Under the pieces are notes generated by a model. It ran no database searches. It saw only the letters and a list, made by a program, of their open reading frames with translations, and had not been told where the DNA came from. From assembly GCA_015680905.1 (NCBI GenBank), contig CM027382.1, positions 16,279,501 to 16,343,500 of the forward strand: a stretch of DNA of 64,000 nucleotides, read 5' to 3'. This document shows, in pieces, positions 26,005 to 38,800 of the stretch. The DNA is from Coptis chinensis (Eukaryota; Streptophyta; Magnoliopsida; Ranunculales; Ranunculaceae). Position 1 is the stretch's first letter. The number at the start of each line of letters is the position of its first letter. A program made the translations under genes and the position numbers.

Positions 26005-26616
26005 CCCACTTCTCAAACCATCTCGAGTTCTCGAGTCAAGTTAGCAATGAAGCAATAATACAACACTTTCAGAAGATGAAAAAACACCGATAGTTGTTCA
26101 CCAATCGTGGTACTTTGGAAGACATTTTAGTTGTACTCATTTTCCTTTTATATTCATGAAGTTCACTTTTATTACTTTTTATTTTTTATTTTTTAACACT
26201 AAAAATAATAATAAAAAATAAATAAATATAAATAGGTTGTTAAATTTCAGACTTGAATACCCTCGCCGAAACTCCTGGGTTAGTCCTTGCAATAAACCCT
26301 ACTCAATTACTTCTCTTACAATCTCTTATCACATTCTCTTGGTCTACCTAGACGGAAAAAGAAATTCCTAAGAGAAGTGTTAATTTTGATCCGAAAACAG
26401 CTTCGGCACCACATGAGGGATATTAGAAAAACCAAATAGCTGTACCGTCTGTCCATGATCCACATTTCTTTAAAAATTTGAAATCTCGGAAAGCAAGAAG
26501 TCTGGAATTTTGACACTAAATATAGACTGTGCAGCTTTCTACTACTACTGGCATCATGCACGTGGAAGAATCCTAACGGGATGAGCTTAGCAGTTTGTTT
26601 TTTTTTTTTTTTTTAT
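26005..26616. other. Spacer after the copia composite, no gene seen
   Basis: AT-rich DNA starting with the target duplication cccac. A minus-strand frame at 26316-26561 is open but unrecognised. Nothing else is supported. Confidence 0.4.
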
Positions 26617-26935
26617 AATTTGGCCCCTCAAAAAGACAAAAAAAAAAAACAAATGAAATTACCAAACTATCTCTGCATGTAGACCTTTATATTTTATTTT
26701 TTTTCAAAATTTACAATTTGGCCCCTCAAAAAGACAAAAAAAAAAAAAAAAAAATTACCAAACTATCTCTGTATCTAGACATTTATCTAGACACAAGGAC
26801 CCATCTATAAGCTCACAATTGATAAAAGTTATATTTAAAAGATCGTAATTACCATTTTGCCTCTCAAAAAGACAAAAAATAAAATATAAAAATATAAAAA
26901 AAATTGCAAAATTATGAGTTTGCCCTTGTGATGTA
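26617..26935. repeat. Three diverged tandem copies of an A-rich unit
   Basis: The phrase atttggcccctcaaaaagac plus an A run, followed by attaccaaactatctctg, occurs at about 26620 and 26714. A third, more diverged copy occurs at about 26855 (attttgcctctcaaaaagac). The spacing is about 95-140 bp. The rest is low-complexity A/T. Confidence 0.75.
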
Positions 26936-29447
26936 AGTGAAAACACTATTTATCAACCCCAGGTTTTTCTAAAGGGTGTCAGTATTGAGAACACGAAATT
27001 AGATCGAGTGACCTCCAAAAAATGCAAACAACAAAGCCCAACTAAAGGCCCAAGACACCCCCACCAAATCGCCGAACCGAAAAAACCTCTTCAACCGGTC
27101 ATCTCTATCGCGCAAAATCCTTCGCGAAACCCTAACAAAAAATACCCAAAATCAACTTCGTCAATTGAAACAATCTAATCCATAAACAATCGCGAAATTA
27201 CAACCTCACAACATAAACAATCAAACAATCTATTGTTTATTATAAGAACTTGAGCAGGTTAGTTCGAAATTTGATGGATTGAAGAACTTGAGCAGGTTGG
27301 TTCTTCGCGATTGAACTGATTTAGTTCTTCTCACAACAACAATCTCTCGAAATTTGATGGATTGAAGCCCAGCAACAGGTTAGTTCTTCGCGAATGATCT
27401 TCAAAAATCAGCTATTTCAAATTGAAGCAAAACATAACACCCACCTATTATTTCAAATCACTTTTATCCTCACTCACAGCAATTTCAAAAAGTCACTCCA
27501 ACTTCAACTTCAAAATCATCACCGATTGTTACTCTAACTTCAAACCGCGGCGTCGCCGGGGACTCGGGCATCAATCAATTGAGACAAATTTAGAAGTCAT
27601 CAATCAATCGTGGAAAGATATAGGTAAGTTCCTTAACGATACTTTAAGTTTCTAATGTCACCAAAGTTCTTGTTAAAATATCGCATTATAATTGGTACAC
27701 CATTCTATATTTCCAAGTTCGCCGCTCTCTCTCAACGAACGAAGCGAACTTCGGTCTATAATGAACATTCATTAAAGATGTCAAGCGTGTCGTCGTTAAG
27801 GTTCATTTTTGTCGTTGATTTTATTTTTAGGAAACTATAATTATTGAACTATAATCATTTTTGTCGTTGTAATTGAGATTGAACAGTTGTCTTTATTATT
27901 GTAATAATTCAACATTGTGTAGAGTAGATTGTTAGTTATTTTTTCCAAGTAGTGACAAAGTTTGACAACCAATGCCAAAGTTTGATGATCAAATTTCTTG
28001 CTAAATTTGCCTTTTGACCTGTTACCAGTGAGAACTCAAGTCAAGATCTCTTTATTGTTTTTATAAGATGCATTTTACTTGATTTGTTTATATTTATATT
28101 TAGTTTAGGTCAGTTATATGAAGAGACAGTACTAAGCTAGATTGGCCCGAGTAGACAAGTATTGTATGGGCTCTTCTTGTGCCATTGGCTCGACGGGAGG
28201 CTCAGGCACACTATCTAAAACTTATTGATTAACCGAGCTTGTACTGTTGTACATATTGAAGTTCAGTTGGCTCGAATCGAAGTCTTGACAGTTGATACTT
28301 GATACTAGCCTTAGTCTAGGTTGGGGCCAAAGGTTATTGCATCCGTCTGTTGGTCCATGATGAAAGAATAAAGTAGCTCAGTAGCTCCATTAGTTAAAAA
28401 AATCTCGGGACACATAATTCTTTATTTAACGATATATAAGATAAAGAAATCATATTGCACGCAGTCATGATAAAGAAAGCACCCAGTTGAATTTTTATGA
28501 CGAGGAAGAGTAATGCTATTCTAACCTGTTAAGTTAACAGTAAGTAAGTTATACAAGCTAGTTTTCAAGACCCTAGGTTTTGAGTAGTGTTATTTGTATA
28601 GTGGTTATTTAACGATAGTTTGTTTTTTCGACCAATAGAAATGATATCGGTGTATATTATTATCTTTTTTATACATTTTGATGGTAATAAGTAATAACGA
28701 TGATGGTATAGTAGAGTTTTTGTTTAGTTTAGCACCATTCACTGTTATGATGATAAATGGTATCATTAATTTCCTTTTAGTTCGTTTAATCGAAAATCAT
28801 TTGTTTTACCAATTTAAAGAATTTCGTATTTGGGATTTGGTATAATGTATGAGGCGATTATGATAAGGATGACTATAGAGTAAGTAAGGATTAGGAGGTA
28901 TATCAACTTGTTTATCAATTGGTTTGAGTGTCTCCCTCGCATCTTCAATAGTGTGAGTTTAAAAGGATTGAAGGAATTGTGAATATGTCGTAGTCTTGAT
29001 TGCATTATTGAGTGGCGTTAGAATCCTTTAGAGTTGTAGGCGATAGCTCCTGCATACTTGATTTTATGCGAGGAGTTTCACCGGATAGCCATCCGACTTA
29101 CATCTTCTCACAATCCAATCGTCTCACAATCCGGTATGGCGACTAGATATAACTGTTATTTTTCCTCTCACATTGCACTTTCGGCATGTCTTCTACTCAC
29201 ATTTTCTGTAATGTTTCTATTCTTGTCTTTGGGTTCATCAATTTTTTTGGTGTAGAAACTGAGAATCTCTTATTAGCTTCTACAAGATATTTTATTTGCT
29301 TTGAAAGATTAGTTTTTTATGTGTGAGTGGTAACGTGAAATTAAGAAATGGGTTGTTCACCATTTTTTTTTTTTTTGTAGTTTTATAAGTGTGTGTTTTT
29401 GACGAGGGATAGAAATTGTATTGTGGGTTGAATATTTTATAGGGTGT
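26936..29447. other. Spacer, no recognised gene
   Basis: It contains a local duplication near 27240-27390, where gaacttgagcaggttrgttc and gaaatttgatggattgaag recur. Open frames at 27422-27655 and 27655-27840 are short and unrecognised. A 5' leader of a lost gene is possible because the sequence is less AT-rich at 27050-27600, but I cannot support a gene. Confidence 0.35.
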
Positions 29448-29567
29448 TATGTACATATGGTTGTTGGAAGGATGTCATTATTGATTTCCAGGTTATGACA
29501 GGTTTAAGTATACGAAATGTTGACTAAACAAAGGAAACTCTGCCCAAAATTCGATAGAATTTGGATA
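29448..29567 (+). repeat. 120-bp direct repeat, left copy
   Basis: It is almost identical, with two substitutions seen, to 32118-32237 in the same orientation. It begins tatgtacatatggttgttgg and ends atagaatttggata. The 2.55 kb between the copies holds a receptor-kinase fragment. It has no TG/CA ends, so it is not an obvious LTR. Confidence 0.92.
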
Positions 29568-29622
29568 GTGTAACGCCTCGTATAAACTAAAGTTGTTTAC
29601 AACCTATATTTTGTGAGATAAA

Positions 29623-29859
29623 TTGATGGAACACGATGACGGTTCACAACCAATCGAAGATTTCTTGTATAAACTAACAAACGAGAAACCAAAATCATTT
29701 TCACTTGATGAACTTAAGAGATTTACGTCAAATCTCGAGAAGAATGTAGGTGCTGGTGGGTTTGGAGACGTCTACACAGGCGAATTCCCTAATGGTGTTA
29801 AAATAGCAGTGAAGGTACTAAAAGACAACAATAACACAAAGGAATTTTTACCAACCTAA
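29623..29859 (+). pseudogene. Receptor-like kinase N-lobe fragment
   Basis: The frame reads IEDFLYKLTNEKPKSFSLDE, then a glycine-rich loop GAGGFGDVYTGEFPNG and the ATP-binding lysine motif VKIAVKVLKD. This is the start of the kinase domain of plant receptor-like kinases of the PR5K/LRK10-like or S-domain type. It stops after KEFLPT, before the alpha-C helix, with no catalytic loop or activation segment. It cannot be an active kinase. The ATG at 29623 may be only the first methionine of a truncated insert. Confidence 0.8.
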
Positions 29860-32117
29860 GAATTTACAAGAATTGGAAAAGATTGTACAAGATGCTAATG
29901 ATAAAAGTTTAAAATTCAGGCCGTGGGCTCGGGCTTTCGCCTAATGGGATTGGGTTTCTGAGAGGAATGGGATGGTTAATTTGGCTTTAATGGATAAGAT
30001 ATTGAATGTACTTGGAAAAAGGTTAACAAATAAATGACCGTTCAAAAACGATTCTGCTTTTGGGAAGCCTACCGAATACATAATAAAATGACGCATCGAA
30101 GTCCTTCTAAGTTAGAAACGTGAGTCGAAATTAAGCTATTTGAGTTTGTGGAATTTGAGTTTACCAAACATTTTCATTTTTCTTGCCTTGATTACCGGGA
30201 TAAGAGTGATGCTAATGAGATGCATAGAAGTATGAGTCCGGCTACACAAGAACCGTTATCTTGGGATCAAATCCCAAAGAACCATTACAAGTTCTTTGTT
30301 GGTAAAAATTCCCATCATCTCATCTAAATGTGTACATCTAAAATCGACTGAATATGATGTTTAAGCACAATAATGTAACTCATATAGCTTATCTAGAACA
30401 ACTGATCCACACTACGATACATAATCCTCAAAATCAGCACAATACAAGATCTGATCACGCTTTTTTTTTTTTTTATTGGTACAAAATCTGATCAGGTTGA
30501 GAGTTGAGACATAAATATCAACAACAGGCCAATAAGGTCTAACTTATAGGAAGCTTAAGGGTTCCATATATGGCCCTCTAGCATCATATACCAAGCACAA
30601 AAACTCTTGCATGGTTATCCCAAAGTCCTTATTTATCACTAAAATGTGTCCGCACACACCATGCAAAGAAATGTCTGCCCGGTCTTGAAAATTCCACTCA
30701 ACTTCCTTTGAACAACTACGTGCAAGAAGAACTCCCGATTGCACTCTCATTACTCGGCTAGGACACATTTACAAAACTTTAACCTTAGGAGCATCCTCGT
30801 CCCCATCCCTAAAGCACTCTTTCTATGGCACCTTATCTAAGCGGGCTGTCGGGAACAAATATTCCTCTTTGGAGATTGTCTAGTCAATGAGTTAAGATTC
30901 AGGGGTAGAAAGTACAATGACATATTGACATGGACTACTGACTCGATTGTTGGATTTGACTTAAGGGTATCCTATACTCGATTCAACAATTCAATATTGC
31001 ATGTTGATGTCATGAGCGAGAAATTGACAAAGAAGTTCACCTGCAATGGTCGGAAGCCCCTACCAAATATTGACCTTCGAAACATCTTGCAAATGAACGA
31101 AGAATTGAAAATGAAGAAATAGCTAACTCAATGTTCTTTTTTCTTTCAAAACGGTTGATTGATAAAAAATTCCTGCGTGACAAAAGTAACTCAAATGTGA
31201 CATTTCAAGGATAAGTAGAATAACCAAAATACTCTGAATAACGTTAGAACAGCTGAGCCTACAAGATACCAAGATACATTCACCTTTTTCCTACACTATA
31301 AATATCTCTACCAGTTTGTATTTGGTGCTAATTTGGTAGTGTATCTCTACCAAGATAATCAATGTTTTTGTTAGTACTAGTTGAATGTCTTGTTATGCTT
31401 ATTTGACGATTTATAGGTAGATGTTGGTTTTAAGAGAAAATATGAATGTGAATATATGGGTTTTGAGTTTGGACCTAAAAGTTTGAACAATCAGATTGTG
31501 TAGGAATTGATAGGTTTAAAAATTAATGGATAAAGGGAAACCGCGCTAATTAAGATCATTATATGTAATTTGTAACATGTTATTATGGATTGAACATTTT
31601 GTATTTTATTGATCCAAAAAGAAAGAATGACTATGATAAAATACCATGTATTTAGGAGTAGTGCTCATCTTTCATACCTAGTATTTTCCTTTAGGGCCTG
31701 ATGTTATAAGAGAAGATACTTTTACCATTTTATGATTAGTGTTTCAGACATTCTTTTACTCACCTTTCATCTTCGCTTATGTTCTTGAGTCTTGACTAAT
31801 GAGTAATGACCTTGATCACATGCGCCTTTTCACGAATACTTGCTTAAGGTCCGGATACAGGGGAACAAAACTAAAGCGGTAAAGCATTATAGGTGAGAAG
31901 CTTTCTTTGGTTTTCAAACTTACTGAATGTATGTTATCAAGGTGGTTTTTTTGGGTGGTTTCCCCTATGCTTGACGAGGGACAGAGTCAAGTTCATTTTG
32001 TTGTAGAGAGAGTCCAGTTATTTTGTTGTAATACTTGATGTACATAAATGGCCGGTTCATCTGAAAACAGATCTTGTATATATATACATTTTGCACTGTC
32101 GTGTAAAAGTTAGGTTA
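29860..32117. other. Spacer between kinase fragment and PMD gene, no recognised gene
   Basis: AT-rich DNA. Short open stretches at 30180-30330 (plus), 30544-30768 (minus) and 30925-31122 (plus) match nothing I know. A T-run lies at about 30460. No TIR or LTR is seen. Confidence 0.35.
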
Positions 32118-32237
32118 TATGTACATATGGTTGTTGGAAGGATGTTATTATTGATTTCCAGGTTATGACAGGTTTAAGTATACGAAATGTTGACCAAACA
32201 AAGGAAACTCTGCCCAAAATTCGATAGAATTTGGATA
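32118..32237 (+). repeat. 120-bp direct repeat, right copy
   Basis: The partner of 29448-29567, with two substitutions. It lies about 165 bp upstream of the start codon of the plant mobile domain gene, within its probable promoter or 5' leader. Confidence 0.92.
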
Positions 32238-32401
32238 AATAACACCCTCATTCTATTTCTTCATATATACTTGGAGTTATCATAGCAAGCTTATAAGTCT
32301 ATTAGTTTTAATTGGGATGATCTCTTTTTCTAGTGGTTTTCTTTGTACATTGTTTATTTAAATATGGTTTACTAATACTTGTTTTATTTTTCTTTGTAGC
32401 G

Positions 32402-34764
32402 ATGGGTCCTCGATCAAAGAATGTGAAGAATGTAGCGAAAACTACATTAAAGGGTGTTAAGAAATTGTTTGGTGGCGGTTCCTCTAGCGGTGATGCAGTT
32501 GGAAGAAAAAGACATAGAGGCGCGGGAAACGGCATGGCATCAAGTAGCGTAGAGGGACCATTTGGAAAAAGAGGTTCTTGAGGTTCCTGAGGTTGATTCG
32601 TTTAGTGAAGATAGTGTAGATAGTGTAGATAGTGATACTAATGTAGGTTTAGATGTAGGTTTAGACAAAGGGAAGAGTATAGTAGAAGAGGAGAGTGAGA
32701 GTGAGGAGGAGAGTGAGGAGGAGGATGAGCGGGATGATGATGTTGAAGAATATGTGGTAGAAGACGATCACCAGTGAAAGAGCACCTCCGGTATTGGATT
32801 TCGTAAGAAAATCCAATGATGATTTGGAGTTTCAAAGAGGTGTGTATGGGGAGGCCTGTATGAGTCGAGTTGTTGTATGACTATCGCGGTGCATGTCGCC
32901 GCGATGTTTGGGGAGAGAAGGGTAATATTTTGTTTTTCTTGTGTACTTTGATTTTCTTTTTATAAAATCTTTTGTTTTACTTCATATATATCTAATGCGT
33001 GCTTTCGGTTGTTTTGAGGAGGATCGCGGAGGTTGAAGTGTGTTTCACACTTAGCGAAGTTATCCCAATGGAATTTCAAAATGAATGTGAAAAGTCTCCA
33101 GATTTGCCGCGGCAAATGAGAAGGATCCGGGTTGTTTGATCTCGTGGAAGGTTATCACGAGCATATGGATCCACCATTGATCTCGGCGTTTGTGGAGAGA
33201 TGGCATCCGAGACCAACACCTTCCATATGCCAGTTGGGGAGATGATCGTGACTTTGGGCGATGTTGTCCAAATCTGTGGAGTCACGATTAGAGGAAGAGC
33301 GGTCAAGGGACAATGAAAATTTGAACTTACAACAATCGATAAATCTCTTTACATCTTGGTGCAGGGCTCCCTATTGATTTGATTAGGGCGGAGATGGAAG
33401 CTAGCAAGTTCACTTCAAAAAGTAAGGCTAGAATTCATCCGGAAGCATTTTGCTAAACAAGATTCATGATAGCCCTATATGTGACGCTGGAATGTGGTAG
33501 AAAGGCCTCGAAGTTTCGGGATGTTCAACGGACCGTTAGAGCTTTTATTCTGTTTTCTTTGGATGTGCCGCTTTTTACCGACAAGTCCGGGACCGGAGTG
33601 CCTATATGTTATCTCGAGGCCGTTGTTGAAATTCAAATGAGATAGAAGAGTATGCATGGGGTGCGACAATTTTGGCATTTTTATATAGAGGTCTCGGGCC
33701 CACATGTGCGAAGGTGAAAGGAGTTACAGCTATATGACTCTTCTACGTAAAAACTTGAGTATTTTAGAGTTTATTTTTTTAATGTTAATTTTATTACTCT
33801 ATCAATATGTTAACTATTTGTGTATATCTAGGCATGGATCTATGAGTATTTTCCCATTCGTGATGGATAGTCCCAAACTTCAACTATATCTCGTCTCCAC
33901 CCAAGGTGCTCATAGACACATCCCAGTCGCTCCACACTATTACGACACAACGTATGCATTGCAGTTTTATCGAGCGATAATTGATGATTTGAATGAGTTC
34001 AATGTAAGTATTAAATTCAATGACAATTTGGTATTTAAGTTTCTTTATATTTATTTTTTAGTAATTGATCATTAGAGTTGTTAATGACACATTTGATTTT
34101 GTTTCAGTTTGTTTGGCATCCCTACAAAAATATCAGAGATACAAACCCGATCGATGACATTGCATTTTTTGAGGGATTGCTATGTTTTTTCAACATTGTC
34201 GAGCTTTACGCTGTCGCAAGGGGGGTGCGTCGGTTGGGTCCGCGTGCAACTTGTACCTAAAAGATCCTCCAATGCCAAATTGGAGAACAAGAACCGTGGC
34301 GGGACGCTGGTATGAGGTGAAGCCGGACCAATATTGGGCCACTTTATTGAGTCGTGGCGAATCACGTGATTCAACTCGCAACCGAGGACCTATTTCGCCT
34401 TATCCATGGGAGTGTCATCAAAACTACATGACTTGGTATGCGAGGAATTCTCATGTAGTTTTGGTGAACCCCGAAAACTTCTTCCGATTCATCCCTCCCC
34501 GGAGACAACGCCTAACCGTTTCACCCGATTGTAAGTATTGTGATTTTTAATTGAGTTTTCTCTAACTGTGATTTTTTGCATTCGATTGGTAACTTATCTT
34601 GATTTTTCTTTTTTCGACAGAACGACGTCATCGATGAAACCAGTCGTTTGCTAGAGAGAGGTCTGCAATTGGCTGGGAATGATATGCCAGAGGAAGCAAG
34701 GTCCTCCTTCGAACAGGCGTACAACTTGACTAGGTGCAAGTACATTGGTGGGCGCTATAGTTGA
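32402..34764 (+). pseudogene. Plant mobile domain (MAIN-like) gene, decayed
   Basis: The start is ATG 32402, just after a TTTGTAG acceptor-like site. The N-terminus is basic (MGPRSKNVKNVAKTTLKG) and, after a frame change, very acidic (SESEEESEEEDERDD, to 32777). The plant mobile domain follows: FDLVEGYHEHMDPP and FHMPVGEMIVTLGDV in two frames (33136-33316), YAWGATILAFLYRGL (about 33651), WIYEYFPI (33832 on) and FVWHPYKNIRDTNPIDDIAF (34108 on). Then come PPMPNWRTR and PYMTWY-like parts to a GTAAGT donor at 34531, and a last exon 34621-34764. At least four frame changes and several stops break it. PMD proteins occur as host genes for silencing and meristem maintenance and as passengers of transposons. 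Here the neighbouring MULE gene suggests a transposon context. Confidence 0.75.
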
Positions 34765-34779
34765 TTTGTTTCAGTTTAG

Positions 34780-35062
34780 GGTTTGTAGAATGTGTTTGTA
34801 ACTTTGTAGTTTAGTTTGATGGATGTAATTCATACATTGATGGATATGATGTTTGCATGAATGTTTGAATGGAATTTAATGTTTAGGGTTTAGGGTTTAA
34901 TGTTTGAATGTAATTTGTTTCAGTTTAGGGTTTAATGTATGAATGGAATTTTATGTATGGATGAATGTTTGATATCTGATGAATATGGAATTTGATGTAT
35001 GGAATTTGATGTATTGATGTATGGTTTAATGTTTGAATGTTTGATATCTGATGAAAAGTGGA
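34780..35062. repeat. TTTAGGG-containing minisatellite
   Basis: Short units built on gtttgaatggaatttaatg and atttgatgtatgg, including two adjacent plant telomere-type TTTAGGG units near 34882-34896 and single ones at about 34923. It lies directly after the PMD gene stop. Confidence 0.7.
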
Positions 35063-35114
35063 ATTTGATGAATATGAAAGTGTTGTAAAAACAAAACGAA
35101 TTTTGAAATTTTTT

Positions 35115-35390
35115 TCTTCCAAACGACCCAGCCACATCGTTTGGCATAAAGGCCAAACGACCTCAGCAGATCGTTTTCCCTTTATACCAAACGACCACGG
35201 CAGATCGGTCGCTTTAAATCTCAAACGACCCATGCACATCGTTTGGTCTAAAGGCCAAACGACATGACCACATCGTTTGGTCTAAAGGCCAAACGACATG
35301 ACCACATCGTTTTCCCTTTATACCAAACGATCTGGCTGGGTCGTTTTGTATTAAAGCCAAACGACTTCACCGTGTAGTTTCGGTCATTAT
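35115..35390. repeat. Palindromic ACGAC minisatellite, array 1
   Basis: About eight units of roughly 35-45 bp. Each has ccAAACGAC, a short middle such as atgaccaca, and TCGTTTgg, so most units are themselves near-palindromes. Linkers read tctaaagg or ccctttata. The array lies between the convergent PMD and MULE genes. Confidence 0.85.
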
Positions 35391-35399
35391 TGACAACAT

Positions 35400-35800
35400 A
35401 CGAACGTTATTTCAAATCACTCGATTGCGGTCTGAATCAACTAGTCGATCACTCGATTGCCATCCGAATCAACTTAGTCGATCATTCGATTTCAAAATCA
35501 CTCGATTGACGTCCGATCAACTTAGTCGATCGCTCTATTTCCAAATCACTTTCGATTGCCCGAATCAACTTAATCGATCACTTGATTTCCAAATCAAATC
35601 AAATAAAAGCCCTAACATTATTTCCAAATAACAATAAAATAAAATAAAATTACATTTGTTCCAAATTACATCAAAATATCAAATTACATCAATATATCAC
35701 TTAGTCGATCGCTCGATTTCAAAATTTGCCGTCCGAATCAACTTAGTCGATTATTCGATTTCCAAATCAAATCAAATAAAAGCCCTAACATTGATAACAT
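35400..35800. repeat. Degenerate tandem repeat (cgatcactcgatt type)
   Basis: Units built on aatcaacttagtcgatcact and cgatttccaaatca recur at about 35425-35610 and 35697-35775, separated by A-rich DNA. There is no coding potential. Confidence 0.7.
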
Positions 35801-35885
35801 AAAAATCAAATCAAATTACACTTGTTCCAAATTACATCAAAATACAAATTACATCAAAATATCATATCGACAACATACAAACAAC

Positions 35886-38800
35886 TTAGTCGATAACATG
35901 TACTGTTGGGTCTTCAACGAGCTCATTTTCCCATATTAAATTGGGAATGTTCAATGCCATAAATTGCAATTGCCTTACTGTCAAGGCCAAATTCCAACTT
36001 TCAAAGAATATCATATCGAGCTCTAAGCCATTGGCGATTCTTGGAGGAACCGGACAATCTTCAACAAGTTCAACATTGACAAAATGATTTCTACCAACAT
36101 ATCGCTTACCCAACACTTGGGTCTCTCTCGAGGATTTGCTTGGGTTCTCACCGCACGGTGATGAGAAGGAAGCACCGACGAGCTCCTAAATGCATAAGGT
36201 TAACATTAAATCTTGAAGCAAATAAGTATCCAAAGAAAAGGCATGCTCATCCACTTATTTAAGGGTGCGTAACTTTCTTCATGTAGGATTTCCTTCATCG
36301 AATAAAAACCTCACTTTGATTGTACAAAGTACAATAAAGGGGAGGTTGTCGATAAGCTCTTCGTGCAACTCCCTTCTCATCTGTGGCCATTCTTCTTGAC
36401 TTCTTCCTAATGCAATGCGAAAGCTCTATAACCGCTGCCCATCGCCAACGTGGTCATGGACTCTAACAATGTATTTATGCATTTCTTCAGGAATATCCAA
36501 CCCGTAATCCTTAGGACCCTTCGTCTTTCCAAAGTCTAAGTCATCTCTCACATTTCGTGGTGTGACTGTTTTTGGAGAAGGCTTATTTCGTGGTGTGGTT
36601 GTTTTGGTGTTTTTTGGGAGAAGGTTTATTTCTTGGTGTGGTTGTTTTGGTGTTTTGGAGAAGGCTTATTTGTTGGTGTGGTGGATGTTTTGGGTTGGTA
36701 GTTTTGGAGAAGACTTCTTTCTTGGTGTAGTGTGGATGTTTTGGGTGGGCGTAATGTTTGGTTGTGACGAGACCCACTCTTCATGGTCACGTTGAGAATG
36801 TTCAAAATGAGATGGATCTCGCTTTGAAGAGTTATCATCTCCAGTTTGAAGCTTTATGCTGCAGCTACCTTTCGGCCGACCTTTGGTTTTTGCTTCCTCA
36901 CAAGGTGGTACTAGCCATGTACTTTCTGGTACGGCAATCTCCATAAGCTTCCTAATCATAACCCTCGCTTCTTCTTAAAACCATTGCAAACCTATTCATG
37001 AACAAGTCCATCGAAGGTGTAACATCGGGACCAACACCCACCGACACATTGGGAGAAGCGCACAATGTTTTCCAAAAGGGGTCGAGATAGCGGTCAAAGG
37101 GATGGACCGCTCTTTGCTCTTCAAACTCAATTAATTCATGAGCACATGGCGTCCATGGCTCGTGTATGCAAATAGCACCAACACCTTATCTCTCCATCTT
37201 TAACACGCTTTTACGCGGGTATCTATTTCTTCAAATAACAAGTCTAAACACTTCAAGTGAGACAAGGCCTCCGAGTTCACGCGAAACAAAGGAATCCGGT
37301 GGTGGTGCCGAAGTTACAATCATACTTCTCGAAGGTAGCTCTAATTTCGGACATCCGGATCTCTAGAATCGGGTGGATTAAGCTAAACATACTCAAAAAT
37401 CATGACAGCTTTGCATTTCCTAGTACACGCTTCACCGAGCATGAGACCCTTCAACTCTATTGGTCGTTGTATTCCCCAAAGTGAATGTGTTGGTCAGTCC
37501 AACAACATACGAATCGATCCCCGTGAGGAAACCAAGTCTCGCAAATAACAAACAAAATTGGAGTACTCAACCCTGTAATATTTTTCCAAAGCATCCCATC
37601 TACGCTGGAAAATAACCTCTGTCTTCGATTTGACTACAGTGTTCCACGAGAACTGGGCCTTCTCTACAAGTTCTGTAGTTGGAAAAATATCGTAACATTT
37701 TGAAAGGACGCACGTAATGATATGCCATCTACATAGATGCTTGTGCGCGTTAGGAAAAACTCGTCAATGGCACTCATCGTATAAAGTCCCCGCCGTCGGA
37801 CCGCGATCACAGATGGACTTATGTCACCAAGCAAGCCACTAAAATGATGCAGGGCCCACTCATAGTCGACTGTTGTTTCAGACTGAAGCAGCACCTGACA
37901 CACGGTGAAAGATTTCCATGTTGAAGTCACCCCAACAAACTGTACGAAAGGCCACCGATACCTGTTAGTTTTGTAGGTAAATCTAACATGAAAACTGTTG
38001 GAAAAGTCCGAGCCAACTTAACACCTTCTGGATGGGCCCATAACAATCCCGTTATCTCCTCGGTATTCTCATCCTGTCTCAACTCCTCAAAATAATGTTC
38101 TTTTGCTAACAACTCACGCAATCTTCGAATTGTGTGAGACCGCTCATATCCATTTCCTCACCTTCGCCTTTGCGGTGTAGACTTAGGATATACTAGAGAT
38201 GTTATCATGATACCTATTCTTGATGGAATCCAATATTTGTTTAGGTTTTATTCCACACTTACTCATCTCGACAAATACTTAACTCGAACGGTTAGTCGAA
38301 AGTAGCAAATGCATGTCCTTCAAGGGTCTTCGCCAATGGATGGTTGTGAACACCATTAAGATCGACAATTTTCCAACTATCGACAAGGTGCAAGGTTGAA
38401 AATACCTTTTAACTTAAATGGACATCCCGATTTCTTGGTTCCCGACCTTCTCTTATTAGCCTTCTCTTCGCCTTCCTTCTTGTGTGACCGATACACACCC
38501 GAGCACTCACAAGCCAAATTCAATCTTGCTACTCGGTTTCCTTTGGCACACTCCGACTTTTCAATGACCACAACAACATTAACTTGTCTTCCTCTAGCGG
38601 TTGCCCAATCGATTGCCTCGCTACGTGTATGAAAGACCTAAACACATAAAAAACAACAACTATTATTAATACACTAATAAAATTATATTTAGAAAATTTA
38701 AAAAAAAATGAAATCAATGCTTACTCAATCATACCTCTTCACGTAGTAAAAATTTTCACAGTATCACTTAAAATCGGTTGACAATCCACATCATTCGAGT

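Noticed and set aside
30544..31122. Small open frames on both strands after the kinase fragment
   Set aside because: No recognised motif, no link to the kinase frame and no splice context.
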